Of a stretch of 64,000 nt of DNA, positions 9,606 to 24,700 are shown piece by piece; the stretch's first letter is position 1, and each line of letters starts with the position of its first letter. Below the pieces are notes generated by a model. That model had not been told where the DNA came from, did no database searches, and saw nothing but the letters and a program-made list of their open reading frames with translations. Source of the DNA: Lytechinus pictus (lineage: Eukaryota > Echinodermata > Echinoidea > Temnopleuroida > Toxopneustidae); assembly GCF_037042905.1 (NCBI RefSeq), contig NW_026974140.1:15302001-15366000 (forward strand). Direction: 5' to 3'. The position numbers were made by a program, and so were the translations under genes.

Positions 9606-12318
9606 GGTTATAGCTGTTGGGTGTTTCATAACTATTCAAAAGTTACGAGTGACTTTAAGCACGACAGTATATGAAGCACCCACAATGTCCTTATTCTTTT
9701 CCCTCATGTGCCAAAAAAAATGCAGAAAGGCTCTTTGACTCACATCGGCATAATACAAAATTAGCATTTTCCTGTTTCATGTTGGTTCATTTGGGTCACA
9801 TGAATCCAGTAAGCTAAAAAAAGACGTTAATTGACCCTTCATTTGGAATTTTTATGTTTTGAAATTAACTTGTGCAGATTAGTGAATTTAGCTTATTCTG
9901 ATATCACAGCACATAACAAGGAGAGTTCATGATAAACGAGGGCTCCGTTCCCCGTTTCATTTCCATTAAGGTAACTACAATGTAATCTTCAATGCTTTGT
10001 CCATTGAGGTTAATTGGGCCACAGACCAACACCCAAAACAAAATACAGACTAAACATCGGTTGGAAATAGGAAAAATATTCCTTTTGTTTTCCTTTTATT
10101 TCTCTATTCATTTTTACTTTGCTTCTGATGCTGTTGCTGTTATATGTATACAATGTAAATACACTGTTTTAATATCATTTCAAGATAAAAGGTAGCTAGT
10201 TTTATGTAACTAACCATGCTAACCTGTACTTTAATGGTCATCATGATTATAGGGAGCGAAAAAAATGAGAAAGAGGAGACCAACGAATAACAAAAGGGAG
10301 ATGAAGGGAGAAAGTTGAAGGTGGAAAACTGGTAATGTGGTTGATATAAGGAAGGTAAAAAGCTTTCAAGTCGGCGTCGATTCAAGTGTGTGACCAACTC
10401 GAAAGGCAAATCTCGCTGACAATAGGTCAACGGGAGAAAGGAAAAACGCGCCTATGCCTGCTCCGGCAGACGATAATCAAATTTGTGACAGGCCGGTTTC
10501 CCGCGCTTCGCATCTTCACCGAGCTATTAAAGCTCCTACCTTCGCAAGCAGGTCGTGCGTAGAATATTCAGTTCCCTCTTTTTCTCTTCATCCTCGTCAT
10601 CTTAACATTCTCTTTCCTCTTTCTTTTCTCCTCTTTTACCTTCTCTTATTATTTGTCCCGTCTTATATTTACAAGTGTCGGTTATGTTGTTCAACCAGCT
10701 TGGCTCCGTATCAAGTGTTTTCTTTTCTTTTTCCTTTCCTCTGTCTCTTTCCTCCGATCGTTGAACAAACTTTACTGAGGCATATTTTTCGCGTGATTAC
10801 ACCAAGGATTTCCCTCGTCGTGTAATTTATATTTTGTTACACAAAGACTTTAGAGAAGAAATGATGGAAGGATAGGTTTTGCTGTCATAGGCCATTATAA
10901 CATGATATGAAATGAACATCGAACTCTGTCCGGCTCGTGGATACACGTTGAAATACTAAACCTGAAAGGGAGATGTTTGGATGAACCGTTTCGCTCCTTA
11001 TTTTTTCCATGGACCTACTCCATGTTTTATCCAACAACTTTTACTTGCAAAGCAGTTATTCTACTTCGGCTTTCAGCTGCCCTTTTTATATTTCGTTCGA
11101 TATAAAGATTATAGATCCACTTCTGAAATGAACTATGTCTCGGGTGATAGGAAATTTAGATTTGGACGTTCAAATATTTTCGTAAAATAGATCATTTGAA
11201 AAAAATCATGTAATTTCCCAAGTTCATTAATTTCAATAATATTGAAATGTCATTTTTGGTCAATACAATGGGTTTATCACCTATAACCAAATTGTGGTGT
11301 GACATTATGTGTGTAGATGTTAGCGCTTAATTGTTTCGTAGAGGCATTTTTCTTCTTTCTTTCCTTTGCATATTAATCAACATTAAAGGTGCCAAACCCC
11401 TTTATATATTTATAGATATTTCAATTATTTCTTTAGTCTAAACTTCTGACAAATATTTTTTAATAAAAAGTTCAATCTAACAGCGATCAAATTAATTCAT
11501 AAAATCAAATTCTTTAAACATTATGCTTTACCATGCATCATACGTATTCTCTTTAATACAATAAGAGAGTGAAAACGCGCGACGTTTAAACAAATGTTTT
11601 CATATCCTGCAGCTTATGAAATATTATGCCAACTTTCTTTCAATATAAACCGTGTCTGAATTCGGCAACTGTTTTAATATTCCTTGTTTATACTAACACA
11701 CCTCTTTCTTGTAATGAGGGAAAAACTACCAAAATAATAATAATAAAAAACAGTCAGGGTATTGGAAATATGTATTTTCTTGTTTTTCCTTTAATTTTGG
11801 CACAAATCAGAACATAGTATACAAGATGAGTCATGAATATTATTTACATGCATACACTGTACAAACATGTATAACTAAGTGCAGAAGTAAACCAAGTTAT
11901 TGTGCACTTCAGACATATTATGATAAATGTGTTGCCGAGTAAGTCTCTAACGTAGGTCTAATATAATCCTTCTGGCCAAATTCAGATGTATTCCTTAACA
12001 AATAAATGTTTAATGAAAATTATATTAGGCCTAAAGGAATTATTTGTACATTTAAATAAGAAATTGAGTGAAATGCGAATAAATTGACATTGTGTATAGG
12101 GTTTATTTTAAAATAACGTAGTAAAATCCTTAAGGAGGTAAATTGATATGAATTTCAATGAACATAATCAATTTGATCGAACTGATCATTACTAAACCCG
12201 TTCCTAACTTTCAGAAAGGCCAGCTCAAGGAAAGGTATAATTATGCAGCATCCCATTACATACACTGGCGTATAAATAGAGCACTTGGGGCCATTGACGA
12301 CCCCCCCCCCCCCCAAAA

Positions 12319-12363
<45 letters not shown>

Positions 12364-13984
12364 TAAATGGATAACATAAAGATAAAAATAGAATAAATAA
12401 ATGAATAAGAATAAGGTTTCACGACCAAGAAATAAGGAGAAAAGAAGAAAAATGAAAAGAAAAATGGTAAAACACTCAAATATTCCCTGAAACATAAATT
12501 ATGTCAAAATCTACTCTCATAAAATTATTTTTTAATTAAAAAGACCAAACTATTAAGAGAATTTGCCCCATACGCCATGTCAGGCCCCCTCATTTTGGGG
12601 GGCCTCTGATAACATGCTAAAACACACAGGCTTAATGACATGAGTCTTACTATTAATATGATACTTGTAGCTATTGAGGGTATACAACACTCGGAGCTCA
12701 TTATAATCAAGGTTTTCCCATTTGCAGCAAAAAGGAAATTTCATGATAATAGATAAAAAGCAATCATCACATCGGATGCTACATTGCACATAACTCCAAA
12801 TCATCAAAGTAATTAAAGTAATCCAACAAAACATTATATTGCACCTTTCCCGGCATCGCCTGGAAAATACTTTTCATTTAAGATAAAGTTGTCATGAGAT
12901 AAATGCGAAAATTAGTTCATAGAAGAACGAGAAATAATAACATCATTTTCTTCAATTTGTAAATAAGTATATACAATTTATAACAACATCAGGCTTTATA
13001 GCACTAAACCCTGCAAAATACAATAAAGATGTCACAAAGAATTATAGACTACTTATACATAAAGGTGTATTATCAAACTCTATAAACGTTCAGAAATATA
13101 CAGAATAAAGACAGTTTCACAAAATTAATGAGTTTCCTTTGGCATATTTGGTGTCATAATGTACGAATTATGAATAGTTAAAGAAAGGGACTTTGCAAGA
13201 AACCGGGTCAGATGAACTTTCAGTTTCTTTGTAAAAGACCTGATAACAGATTTCATTGCAATAAGGCAAATATACTAAACTACCCTCCAAAATCAATCTA
13301 ATCAAATGCAAATAATTCAGACGGGCATTTAATATTTCTGTCTGTAAGAATCGAAAGTTTTGTGTAAAAAATACGATTATCTTATCAGTCATTTAAATTA
13401 ATATAAACTGTGAAAGATAAAATTGCTATTACGTGCACTCCATCCTCTTTGAATTGGTGGTTTTAGAGTGTAATTATCTCGAAGCAAATAAACATATTAA
13501 TGTTAGAAAACAACAAAGTAAGCATGTCTTCACGGATGTTATGTCGTCCCAGTTAAGCATTCATCGTTTTCCGAAGAAGATAAACATTATTATGAATATT
13601 ATTTTGGTGTCATGTGATTCTATCTGTTCATCTTCCCGTTATATTTTTGCGCGTATTGTATATCTTGTGCATCGCTACCTCTTTACTTCAACAATATAAA
13701 ACTTCAATAATCACTTCAGCAATATTAATTCAAGATTTGATAGATAAAACAATATTAACTTATACTCTTTATGTTATGCACGGTCCTTAAAATTCCACCA
13801 AGAAGTAAAAGCAATATATCATACTAAATGTTACAGACATTTAGTAAGACAGTAAATGCAATTGCGCAATAAGATCACCATAGTCAGATAATATCGCGAG
13901 ACACTAGCCAATATCCGAATTCTGGTATAAAAGAAGTGAGAAAATAGCACATATAAACAAACAAAAAACTACCTCGTCATGAAA
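9606..13984. other. CLPB-Phox2 intergenic region, distal half: no gene seen
   Basis: No protein-like frame. The open frame at 10454-10825 turns into Phe/Leu/Ser-rich text made from a TC-rich stretch and is unlikely to be real. It includes a GC-richer patch at 10430-10560 and a C14-A13-(AT)n-(AAAT)n block at 12301-12368. The 3' UTR of Phox2 must occupy part of the right end. Confidence 0.55.
12301..12368 (+). repeat. C14-A13-(AT)n-(AAAT)n compound repeat
   Basis: Fourteen C, thirteen A, about 13 AT dinucleotides, then AAAT units. Neighbouring text (ACTGGCGTATAAATAG at 12264) may be a decayed end of the G/C-run elements seen at 8301 and 26707. Confidence 0.9.
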
Positions 13985-14274
13985 TTAATAGTTCAACGAG
14001 AAAAGACTCGAGTGTGAGGTGGCTTTAGCGTGCGAGGTCTTCAGTTGGCCGTGTCCCACCGGGGCAGTGGCGGCATGTTGCAGCGCTGATGCCGAGGGGA
14101 ATATAGTGGAGTAGGGGCTATGTAGAGCGGGATGAGTGGCGGCCGAGGCGGAATTGGATGCCGCCCACGATCCACCGCCAGTTAGCTGTGGATGCGACGT
14201 TGAATGGGAGTGTGATGACGGATGCTGAGATGAATGACTTGATACAGACGAGTTGGTTGATGAGGAATGGGTAA
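13985..14274 (-). CDS. Phox2: Phox2 exon 4, C-terminus
   Basis: 290 nt after acceptor TTTTCCTCACAG. Joining the lone G of exon 3 gives [10 protein letters not shown], and then Ser/His-rich, Gly/Trp and Ala/Pro/His-rich sequence to a stop at 13987-13985. The alternative of reading exon 3 through its donor stops beyond position 14684 and gives AT-rich, non-conserved protein, so splicing is favoured. Confidence 0.8.
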
Positions 14275-15641
14275 CTGTGAGGAAAATAAATGCGAAATGG
14301 AAATTATTCAAATATAATTCTCACAATTAGATTTTAGCAATGCGCTGCCTTTAAAGAAAATGATGAGACGGAGACGTGTGAACATGAATAGCTTCACATA
14401 CGTTGTCTGTTTGTGTGTTTTTATTCCTGAAAATATAATAACAAATTATTATTCTTCTTTTAATGTTTGTGCTATATTACTGGTTGAAGATTACGTTGTT
14501 CACTCATTAATTTTTTGTAGATAAATTTTAATCAAAGTTTGGAAAGGAAAGAGACGGCACAGCATATTTATTTTGACGATAAACAAATTAAATTCAACTG
14601 AATGAAATGAATTCAATTGTTAAAACAGAAATTAGCATCACATGACTGATAATGAATGATATCAATAATTATAAAAAAATAAATTACGTACAATAGAAAT
14701 AATGATACATTAACGCAAAAGTTAACGCAAAAGTTAATCCATTATGAAGTAAACGGGGAAATAAATATATTGGATGACTAAAAATAATGTGCTTTAAAAG
14801 AGTTTCTAAAGGCTTGTCGAAATTATAGGCCTTAGATTTTTTTTTATTTAGACGAAATGCAAATGAATTCGGTGAGTATTTTGGATGGGAGTGATAATTA
14901 CCCGATGAAGCAGACGAACTAACACTGGTCATAGTTCCAACGGTAGTGGGCGCTACAGGGGACAAATCTTCGGCCTTCAAAGATTTCTTCTTCACTGGAG
15001 ACACCGCTCCTCCACTTGACTTTGCTTGACCACTGGTCTGAGATAATTGACCAACACTCCCATGTTGTTGACCAGTTGACCCTGTCGTACCATTGGTCAG
15101 TGTACTTCCGGTAGTTGTCCCACTTGCGGGGCTGTTGCTACTATTTGTGTTGTTGGTGTTGCTGGTGTTGCTGCTACTGTTGTTGCTGCTTGTGGTTGTA
15201 TTGTTATTGTTACTTGTGCTGTTGTTGTTGTTATTGTTGTTCGAAGATGCTGCAGCATTGGCGCGTTCTGTTTTCCTAAATTTTGCTCTCCTGTTTTGAA
15301 ACCATACCTGGAAATAATGGGAAAATTACAATTATTTTATACAATAAGAACAGATGAAATGCATATTAAAGAAATTGAACTGATGGGATGATTATTTTAA
15401 GGATAAAATCATTATTAGGCCATATCTAGATAAAATGTGGCGGATGTAGCAAAATTATATCAGTCTTATATGCAAGAGATATTAAAATTAGATATTAAAG
15501 GTTGTAATCAGTAATAATCGTCGTCATCAGCCGTGGTTGCAGTCCGCGTAAACTTATAGGTAGTATTAAAATAATAGTAGCAGTTTAATAGAAGTAGTAG
15601 TAGTAGTAGAAGTATAGTAGTATAAGTATATAGTAGTAGAA

Positions 15642-15728
<87 letters not shown>

Positions 15729-18700
15729 GTAGTTTTGTTGTTGTTGTTGGTGTTGTTGTTGTTGGTGTTGTTGTTGTTGTTGTTGGGGGTTGTCATGTTT
15801 TTAATACTACTGATTTAGTTATAGTAGAGGTGTGAGTATCAAGAATATACCTGAACTCTGGCTTCTGTTAGATCAGTCTTTAGTGCTAATTCTTCTCGTT
15901 TATAGATATCAGGATAATGGGTTTCTTGAAAGGCTTTCTCGAGTTCTTTAAGTTGTGCGCTGGTAAACGTAGTCCTGATGCGACGCTGTTTTCTCTTCTC
16001 ATGTAGGCCGTTAGAGGAGGTTGATCCCTCGTGCAGTATTCGGTGCATGTATGGCATACCTGCTAAAAAAGACAAATATAAAAAAAATTGCACAAGATGT
16101 TGATTTTGTTTTGTAGTTACAATAATATTTTCTACAAATTTACCGATGGGGTGGAGTGATGATGAAAATTATATTGGCATTGACGATGATGATGATGAAC
16201 ATGATGATGATGATGATGATAATGATGATGATGATGGTGATGATGATGGTGGTGGTGGTGGTGGTGGTGGTGATGATGATGATGATGATGATTTGACGGG
16301 TACTATTAAGTTGATTATGATAATGATGGTAACCATGGTGGTTGCTGTGTTAGAGTCGCAGTGCTGATGATGTTGTTGGTGTATGAAATTTCATTTGATT
16401 AACTTTGGTTGAAAGTATACAAGATTTTGTTGGGTTTCTGGCTTCGGATATTATCCTGAAAATTGAAATCTTATAGAATAAAACAGTTGCTTCCATTACA
16501 CTACTAATAAATAAAAATATTTCATTCGTGGTCAGTTTGATAGTGATAATGATATGATTGTGACATCTGTACTTCATTTAGGGAGAGTGATCCATATTCA
16601 ATATGATTTTTTTCCTGGTCTAGTTAGAAAAATTGAAAGGGGGTCGTAATCCTAGAACTGGTCTTTCTTTCCCTTGTCCTTCTCTCAATGATGACTACCT
16701 ACTTAATTTGAAAATTGCGAAGATTTGACTTTTATCCCCCAAACCCATAATGTTTATATTTTCAAGAAGCTTCGTATTTTAATAAGATAATTTTCTTTTT
16801 TCTTTTCTCTGTATTCCATAAATTTCAATTAATCTTACTTAATCATATGCCCGTTTTACAATACCAATTCAGCTCCTTAAATATACCATTCAAGAATAAT
16901 TAGAACTGATTCTGATGTGATCCGAATTCACTTTGGATGAATGGTATTTTGAAGGCCTACTACCATATATGTATTCAAACATTTATCATAATACCCTTCA
17001 GAACAATATAAGCAATGCATCAATTTAATTATTATTTTCGAACATTATTCTGATAATTACATTCTTTCGTATAATTACCCTCTTTCGTGAAACAAAATAC
17101 ATTACATGTATTAACAGTATGAATTTTTAAAATAAAATCTAGTCGTAGTTATTACATCCCAAGAATTACATTTGTAGTTGTAGATCGATCTATCATCTGA
17201 CGGAGAATCGTATTTTATTCATACTATTTTTCAAATTAAGAGCAATTTTCTGGCCTAAAAGACGCGCGCTGACATCGGGATAAGGTCTAATACAGTGTCA
17301 TATTAATTAGCTTACATTTCAAGCACTGATAAAGTTACTTAGTCGATGACATATTCCTAATTGTTACTGAGAAATAATTGTACATAAAAGTCAATGAACA
17401 GGAGTGATAAAAAGTCAGGTCTTGGAACATATATAAAAGAATGAGACACAGAGACGGAGACAGAGATAGCAGAGAGCATGGGGAAAGGGGGAGGGAGAAA
17501 ATGTAACTAAAACGAGAGAAAACTGTCAAAACGAGTTAAGTTATTGCCCATTGTTTGTATGTCACTGGGAATGTATATCTTCGACAATACAGGCTTGATG
17601 GAAGAAATGAAAGAGGCGCGTGCTCATGCGACGGTTTCTCTCATTAACTATCGGGCTGGAGCAGGGAGAGCGACTCGAGGAGAATAGGAGGGATACTACT
17701 TTTTTTTACCAAGCAGCGAAACTTCATCTTTACCAAAAGAGCTTATGTATGCATTAACACGCTCCGTTCATAGATGCATCCAATATTATGCAAATGAATA
17801 ATATGAAGAAGGGGAAAAGAGGATATTTTGTGTTGATTTTTTGTTATGCGCGTGACTTCATTTTATTCCTTTTACCATTTCTTTTCTTTTTTAATGACTG
17901 AATGTTTATCAATTTATTACACGATTTTGCCCGTTTTTATGAGATGTATGGATTATTTAAGAGGCAAAATTCATTATAAGAAACAACTTTATGAAACAAC
18001 CCCCCCCCCCAAAAAAAAAGAATAAAAATAAATAAATAAATAAAAATAGTATATCAGAACTAATATGGACACCATATAATACAAGTAAATCAGTTTTCAT
18101 TTGAATTTTGAAATTTTGTGCAGATTTATCATATATAGTTTGAAAATATTTTCTATGTATTTGATGACTTAGAAAACCGTTATTGGTTTTATGATATTTG
18201 GTTATATTCTATTGTGTTCTATTTACTCTCCCTTTTAAGCGTTATGTTATTTTCAATTTAATTAATCTGTAAACACTTGAAATGTTGGGCAACATACTGT
18301 CCACTGTTTTGGGTGATGTATGTTGGTAAAAAAATATTTTTTCTGGGCAATTATTATAAAATTGAGCAAATTTATTACCCAATTGTTAGTTTTTATGTCC
18401 CGATTTGGACATATTTTAACCAATAGTTGTGTGGACAGTATGTTGCCATGCATGGTTGGTTAAAAGTTGGGCGTTTTTTGCCCAACTATTTTAAGAGTGT
18501 AAATGTGTGAATTGTTGATATAAACATTTTTGGGGATTGTTATTAATTCCAACGTATGTATCTAAAATTAAATTTAGTATTTGATGTTTACTTTGGCTCA
18601 CCAGAGTAATTTCTTTTTTTTTTATTTATGCCATGCATGCATCGGAAATTTAGCAGTTAAGAAAAGAAGAAAGAAAATGCCGAATAACTAAATGTGAGTA

Positions 18701-21700
18701 TAGAAAGTTGGCTTGTTCAATACATTCATGTACCATTTATGAAACATAGTGATATATTTCCTTTCGTAATTTTATCCATACGGTATACGTTTACGAAAAC
18801 ATGCAATAAAGTTAAAATCATCATACAAAATTTCATGTTGATCCTTAGTTGATATTGTTATTTTTGATGATTTATTTCAATAAAAACATATACATTAAGC
18901 AATTTCGTTTAAACAAAATACGGCAATTTTCGGGTAATCTAGACGAAGTATGTGAAGATGAATATAGAACATGCTTTAGATATATTAACCTTCATATTGC
19001 CATGATTATGTCACCTAATATTACAGACCTATATTGCCCTGTAGACGTTATGAATTGTAGATTGTTATTGTATCTGTTCTTTGCTACATAGACCATTGGT
19101 AATTCTAACACGTCGTTTCCATCTATTCATTCTTAGGGGTTAAAAAGATAGACGGATTTTTAAAGCGTTCTTCGTGACGATCTACGCATCTCTTTTCTAA
19201 TTCCATCGCTCATACAATGAGAAAGAAAAAATGTGTCAAACACGACAATTCATATCATTCACATAAAACCATCCATTTGAAAGAAGTGCTTTAGCATGTG
19301 CACCAATTTAAGAAGATTCTAATAATTATTTTTCTCAATAATTTGAAGGATTTTACACCATTGGTATACTAAGAGAGCTTAATAACATTGTGATCAATTT
19401 TAACAGGTGCAATTTTGCAAATTTCTGGTCAGAAAGATACAAAAATTACACCTATAAAGGTGATCGAAGATCAGAAAGGTACAAAATTGCACCTTCAGAG
19501 AATTTCAAAATATTGTTTATTTTTGGCCAAGCATTTTAAGAGGTTTTTCATACTTTTGGTAAGTAATTACGTCTTTGCTGCATATCAAAATAATTTTTCC
19601 CGAAAATTTCACAAAAAATAGTTTTATATACAGATCAAATAGAAATTAAAACGAAGAGTAAAATATGAAGCTATAACATTTGCAACAGTTTTTTCCCTTC
19701 AAATCTGCCACTCAATTATAAGCTCTATTGCTATTCTGCATTTGAACATGAATTCCTTTCTCCCTTTATACATTAATATACTGTATGCATAATATTTGAG
19801 GCCTTCAAGACCGTGTATCCTTAGGGGAACATAAACTCTTGATCGCGTGTGCTCGCGCAATAATTCTGGCGTGCTCGGCCGCCGAAATAAAATTAGATAT
19901 TACTCAGAATTTAACTTAATTATTTCCATTTGACAGAAATCCGATGGTTTCTTTCCTCCTTGTTGCCATGGAAACTACATGTGTTCACAAATGCTTCGAG
20001 GCGCAGAAGAAAATGCACCCATGCAGGTTTACAAAAATATAAACAAGAATATGGAACTCATCGAAGTATAAAAGTATATTCAAGAAACGATATACACATA
20101 CAGCCTAATGCTTATAAAGTGGAATCTCAATGTTGAATAGTGAATTGGAGAAATGAATTCCTTTGTCGTAGTATATACATCGGTAGTTATCAATCATTTC
20201 ACCATCAAGTAAACGCATATGATTGACACAGAATGCAAATGATGAAAGGGGTTTTAAAATAAGGAGAAAAACAGCGCAACATAAAATCTCAAGACATCTT
20301 TAATGATCACAGCAACCTTATATAACCAATTTTATTCAAACGTGAGAATACACCGAAAAAAAAACGTGTTTTTCTCCCTGATCAATCGTTCAATGGAATT
20401 GTTCTTTTGACGTCATTCTATACATGGAATTTAGGTATACACAGTTTACATTTAAACAAATTGATTGATTGATTGATTGATTTTATTTTATTTCTGCAAA
20501 TGACCAAACATTCTAAATAATTTTTTTTTTTTTTTTTGTACCTCTAAACGAGGGATTTATTCATAATTCATCACACATGTCATAATAAACTGAACATCAC
20601 AATACATTTAACATTTTCTCCGGCAATCTCTTATCTGGCTTCTTCAATTCTTTATTTGTAATTATTCTATTTTCCATTTCTCTTACAAAAAGGTATTTCA
20701 AACTTGAATCTCTTCTATCTATACCATATCTATTTCTATTATGCAACATTTTATGTATACACCAAAAGGCGACTGTCATTGTTAGATCTGTGTTTACATC
20801 GGTATTGATTTTTAGTAAACAAAAAGTATTCACATGAATTTTGACTTTAAAAGTATACATAACAACACTCTTAACAAAAGAAAAGAACTGTTTGTTCAAA
20901 TCACATTCAATAAAAGCGTGTATTAAGTCTTCTTTTACGTGACAGTGCGGACAATATTTATCGTCAGCAAGACCCCATTTAAAAAGATTATTTCTAACGG
21001 GTAATAAATTGTATAAAAGTTTAAAATTAAATTCTCGTAAACGAAGCTCACCTATACATGTCAAGTTTCTTTTAAACACAGAAAACCAGTAAATATCAGT
21101 CTGCAGTATATTTTCCCAAAAGATACAACATCTATTCGTATAATTCGGTGTTAAACAAATCAGATTATAAAAACGTTTACTACTTATGTCACTCACTGCA
21201 ACGAGCCTTTCTCCAATGAAAAAAGTAGGAGTTTCAAGAAAGTAATTTAAATCATTCGCTGTCTGTATATTTGTATAAAACTCTTTTAACCACACTTTTG
21301 GAATAGCTTTCTTTAACTTTGCATAATCAAATAACATATTCTGCTTGCCTTTCTTTGTTGTAAGGCGAGCTAGAATTTTTTCCATAGAAACAAACTGTCC
21401 TTCCTCAAAAAGATCCTGTACATAAATAATCCCACTATTGAACCAATCTTCATAAAACAAAGACTTATTATTCCAAACAATGTTCTTATTATGCCATATC
21501 ACTTGTTTGTGAATATACATGTTTTTAACAGAACCAGTTTCACATGTAGTATTATTGTTTACATAACTCCATGCTTTTAAGATTTCCAGATAAAAATCAG
21601 GCATATGAACACTTCGAAAGTCTAATAAATTATAATCATAATTACAGTGCAACAAAAGATTTAAGCCACCGATACGATTATAAAAGTAATGAGAAATATC

Positions 21701-24700
21701 TTTCCATGGACCTTCACTATCATCTAACAGTCTTCCAAGCCATCTTAAACGAAAACTGAGTATTTGTTTGGTGATATCAATCATTCGTAATCCACCTTGG
21801 CTATAGTCTTGTGAGAGTGTACATCTTTTTACTTTTTCAACCTTAGAATTCCAAATGAAATTAAAAATTGATCTATTTAGTTTCTTGATATATATTTGCG
21901 GAGTCACATCTACTGTCATAAGATGAATTACCTGACTCAAAGCAAGCGATTTTACAACGGTAATTCTTCCGAAAAAAGTTAAACATCTGCTCCTCCAGTT
22001 ATCTAGGAGTTTCTGTAATTTCGACAATTTGTTTTCCCAACTTATTTTGATTGAGTAGTAGAGGTCCGTGGATATAAAATACCCTAAATATTTAACAGGC
22101 TCTGTTGTCCAACTTAGATTCAAGTCAGAAAGATTCCATCTTTTACTGGTGTCCCCAATCCAAAAAAACACAGTCTTGTCTTTATTTAATTTTGGACCTG
22201 CAATGTTTCCAAATAAATCTAATTCACTTAATATATTAAGTAAAGACGGTTCATCTTTAACAAAGAACAGAGTGTCATCGGCGTACTGTAAAAGTTTTAA
22301 GACTGAAGTGCATCCTTTAAATTCAATATTTTTAATTCCATCATTTTGCCTTATTCTATTTGCCATAAATTCAGCTGCTAATATAAACAATAGTGCCGAG
22401 AGGGGGCAGCCTTGACGTATCCCTCTTTTCACAGAGAATGTTTCCGAGATCCAACCATTTACAATAACCGAACTTGTGATATTAGCATAAAGAACCCTTA
22501 CCCACTTCTGAAAGTAAGGTCCAAAATTCATTTTTTCTAGACAACTGTTTACAAACTGCATATTAATAACATCAAACGCTTTACTGAAGTCTACCAACAT
22601 GATCGCTCCAGTTTTCTTATTCTTTATTGTATAGTGAATCACATCTTTTACGAGTCGTACATTATGGGCCGCCAGTCGACCTTTAACATAACCAGTTTGA
22701 TTTGGGTCAACAATCCGAGATATAACTCTTTGTAATCTGTGGGCTAACACAGCTGCTATGACTTTATAATCACTATTTAAAAGTGTAATGGGTCTCCAAT
22801 TCTTTAAATTAAGTCTGTCTCCTTTTTTATATAAAAGTGTAATGAGACCTTTCCTCTGAGTGTTTGACATGGTTCCATTACTATAACATTCATTCAGTGC
22901 TTCAACAAGCATATGACTAACGTCGGACCAAAACACCTGATAAAATTCGACGGGAAATCCATCACAGCCGGGAGCTTTATTCTTTTGCATGGAGAAAATC
23001 GCACGCTTACATTCCGAAACTGTCAACAAACCTTCACAAGAATTTTTATCATTATCATTCAGATACGGTACATTTTGTGATTGTACATATTCTTCAAAAC
23101 TATCATCATTTATATTTTCATCAGTATATAAAATACTATAAAATTTCATTGTTTCTTTTAAAATATCATTTTCTTTATTGAGTATTCTTTTCCCATCTAC
23201 TGATCTTATTTGGTTTATACCTTTCCGAGAAACGTTTCTTTTTTCCAAACTTAAGAAATACTTTGAGCTTCTTTCGCCTTCTTCCATCCATCTTACTCTT
23301 GCTCGAATACCTGCACCTTTTGATTCAAATTTATAAATAGTTTCGAGTTCTTCTTTTACTGATTTATAATTCATTTCTGTTTCAATATCATTCTTTTTTT
23401 CATCAATCTGTTTTCCAAGAAAATCCATTCTTTCCTGTAAAAAATCTTTTCTCTCCTTTTTCCTTTCCTTATTTTTACTGCAAAATTTTTGTGTAAATTC
23501 ACGAACCATTATTTTCAATAGTTCCCATTTTTCGGAAGAAGTAACATCTTTAGTTTGAACCTTACATATAATATTACGAACGTTGTCTTGATAGTTTTCA
23601 TCTTTCAAAATACTAGTGTTCATTTTCCAATAACCAGGACCTTTATTGTTGTTTTTAATTTTGATCCTAAGCGATATTGCGTTATGGTCGGCTCTTATTG
23701 CCGGTCTAATATCTGATTTTATTACTCTGGGCTGTACATTTTTGTTTACAAGCCAATAATCTAGTCTTGATGCGATTCGTAGAGATTGGTTTCTCCATGT
23801 AAATTGCCTGCATAATGGGTTCATTCTTCTCCAGATATCACAAAGGGAATATTGTTTTAACAGTTTACAAAAATTTCGTGGTTTTTTATAAAATTTACTG
23901 TAGGTACCTTGAACATCACGAGCATTTAATACACAATTCCAGTCTCCACCTAAGATGAGATTAGAATCTGAATAATTCACACCATTCCTAGTAAGAAAAA
24001 GTTGTAAGTTTCTAAAAAATCTCTCCTTATTCTTTTTTGATGTAGGTCCATATATGTTAACAAGAGAATAGTGCATAGTATCAATAACAATTTTCAGAAG
24101 CAACATTCTCCCATAATTATTCTGTTTTACAGAAATAACATCAACATCAAATTTTTGATTAAAAAGAACTGCAATTCCTGATGAATGATTCGATCCATGT
24201 GAAAAGTAACATGGTCCTTGCCATTCATTTCTGATTAAATTCTCTATATCAGTTGTCCAATATGTTTCTTGTAGAAAGATTATATCAGCTTTTTGTCGTT
24301 GGAACCATCGGAATATCTGTCTTCTCTTTTCTTTATTTCTAAGTCCGCGGACATTAAGACTGATCAAATGACAGACTGACATCGGAAAAATGGATGTAGA
24401 TGTATAAAATCGTATTCAGATATGCTCATTTCTTTTTTGATTGTTTTTTTATTCCTTTCTGCTTCCTTTTTTGACTATTGACGCTTCCAGATCTTAAACG
24501 AGGTCGAACAAACTCTGGTGACTCAGCTGAGACATCAGAGAAAGGAGAATCAGCATGACCATTAGCGTGATGTTGACTTTGCACTGGTGTATCGCTGTAA
24601 GAAACTCCAGAAGCTTGGTCTTGTAGAAGTGGCGAATTGTTGCTGAAAAGATCTTGTTGCGGGTTGCGTGTAGCGGAGACGAAACGTGTTATCTTCGATT

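Noticed and set aside
10454-10825. 123-codon plus-strand frame
   Set aside because: Only the first 35 codons look protein-like; the rest is TC-rich low complexity, and no splice partner is seen.
14684-15004. Phox2 ending by reading through the exon 3 donor
   Set aside because: Would add AT-rich, non-conserved residues. The GTAATT donor and the in-phase exon at 14274 give a more plausible C-terminus.
15566-15796. Thr/Asn-only frame
   Set aside because: Translation of the AGT/GTT microsatellite inside Phox2 intron 2.
22068-22415. 115-codon plus-strand frame inside the LINE
   Set aside because: Antisense shadow of the LINE ORF2 reverse transcriptase.
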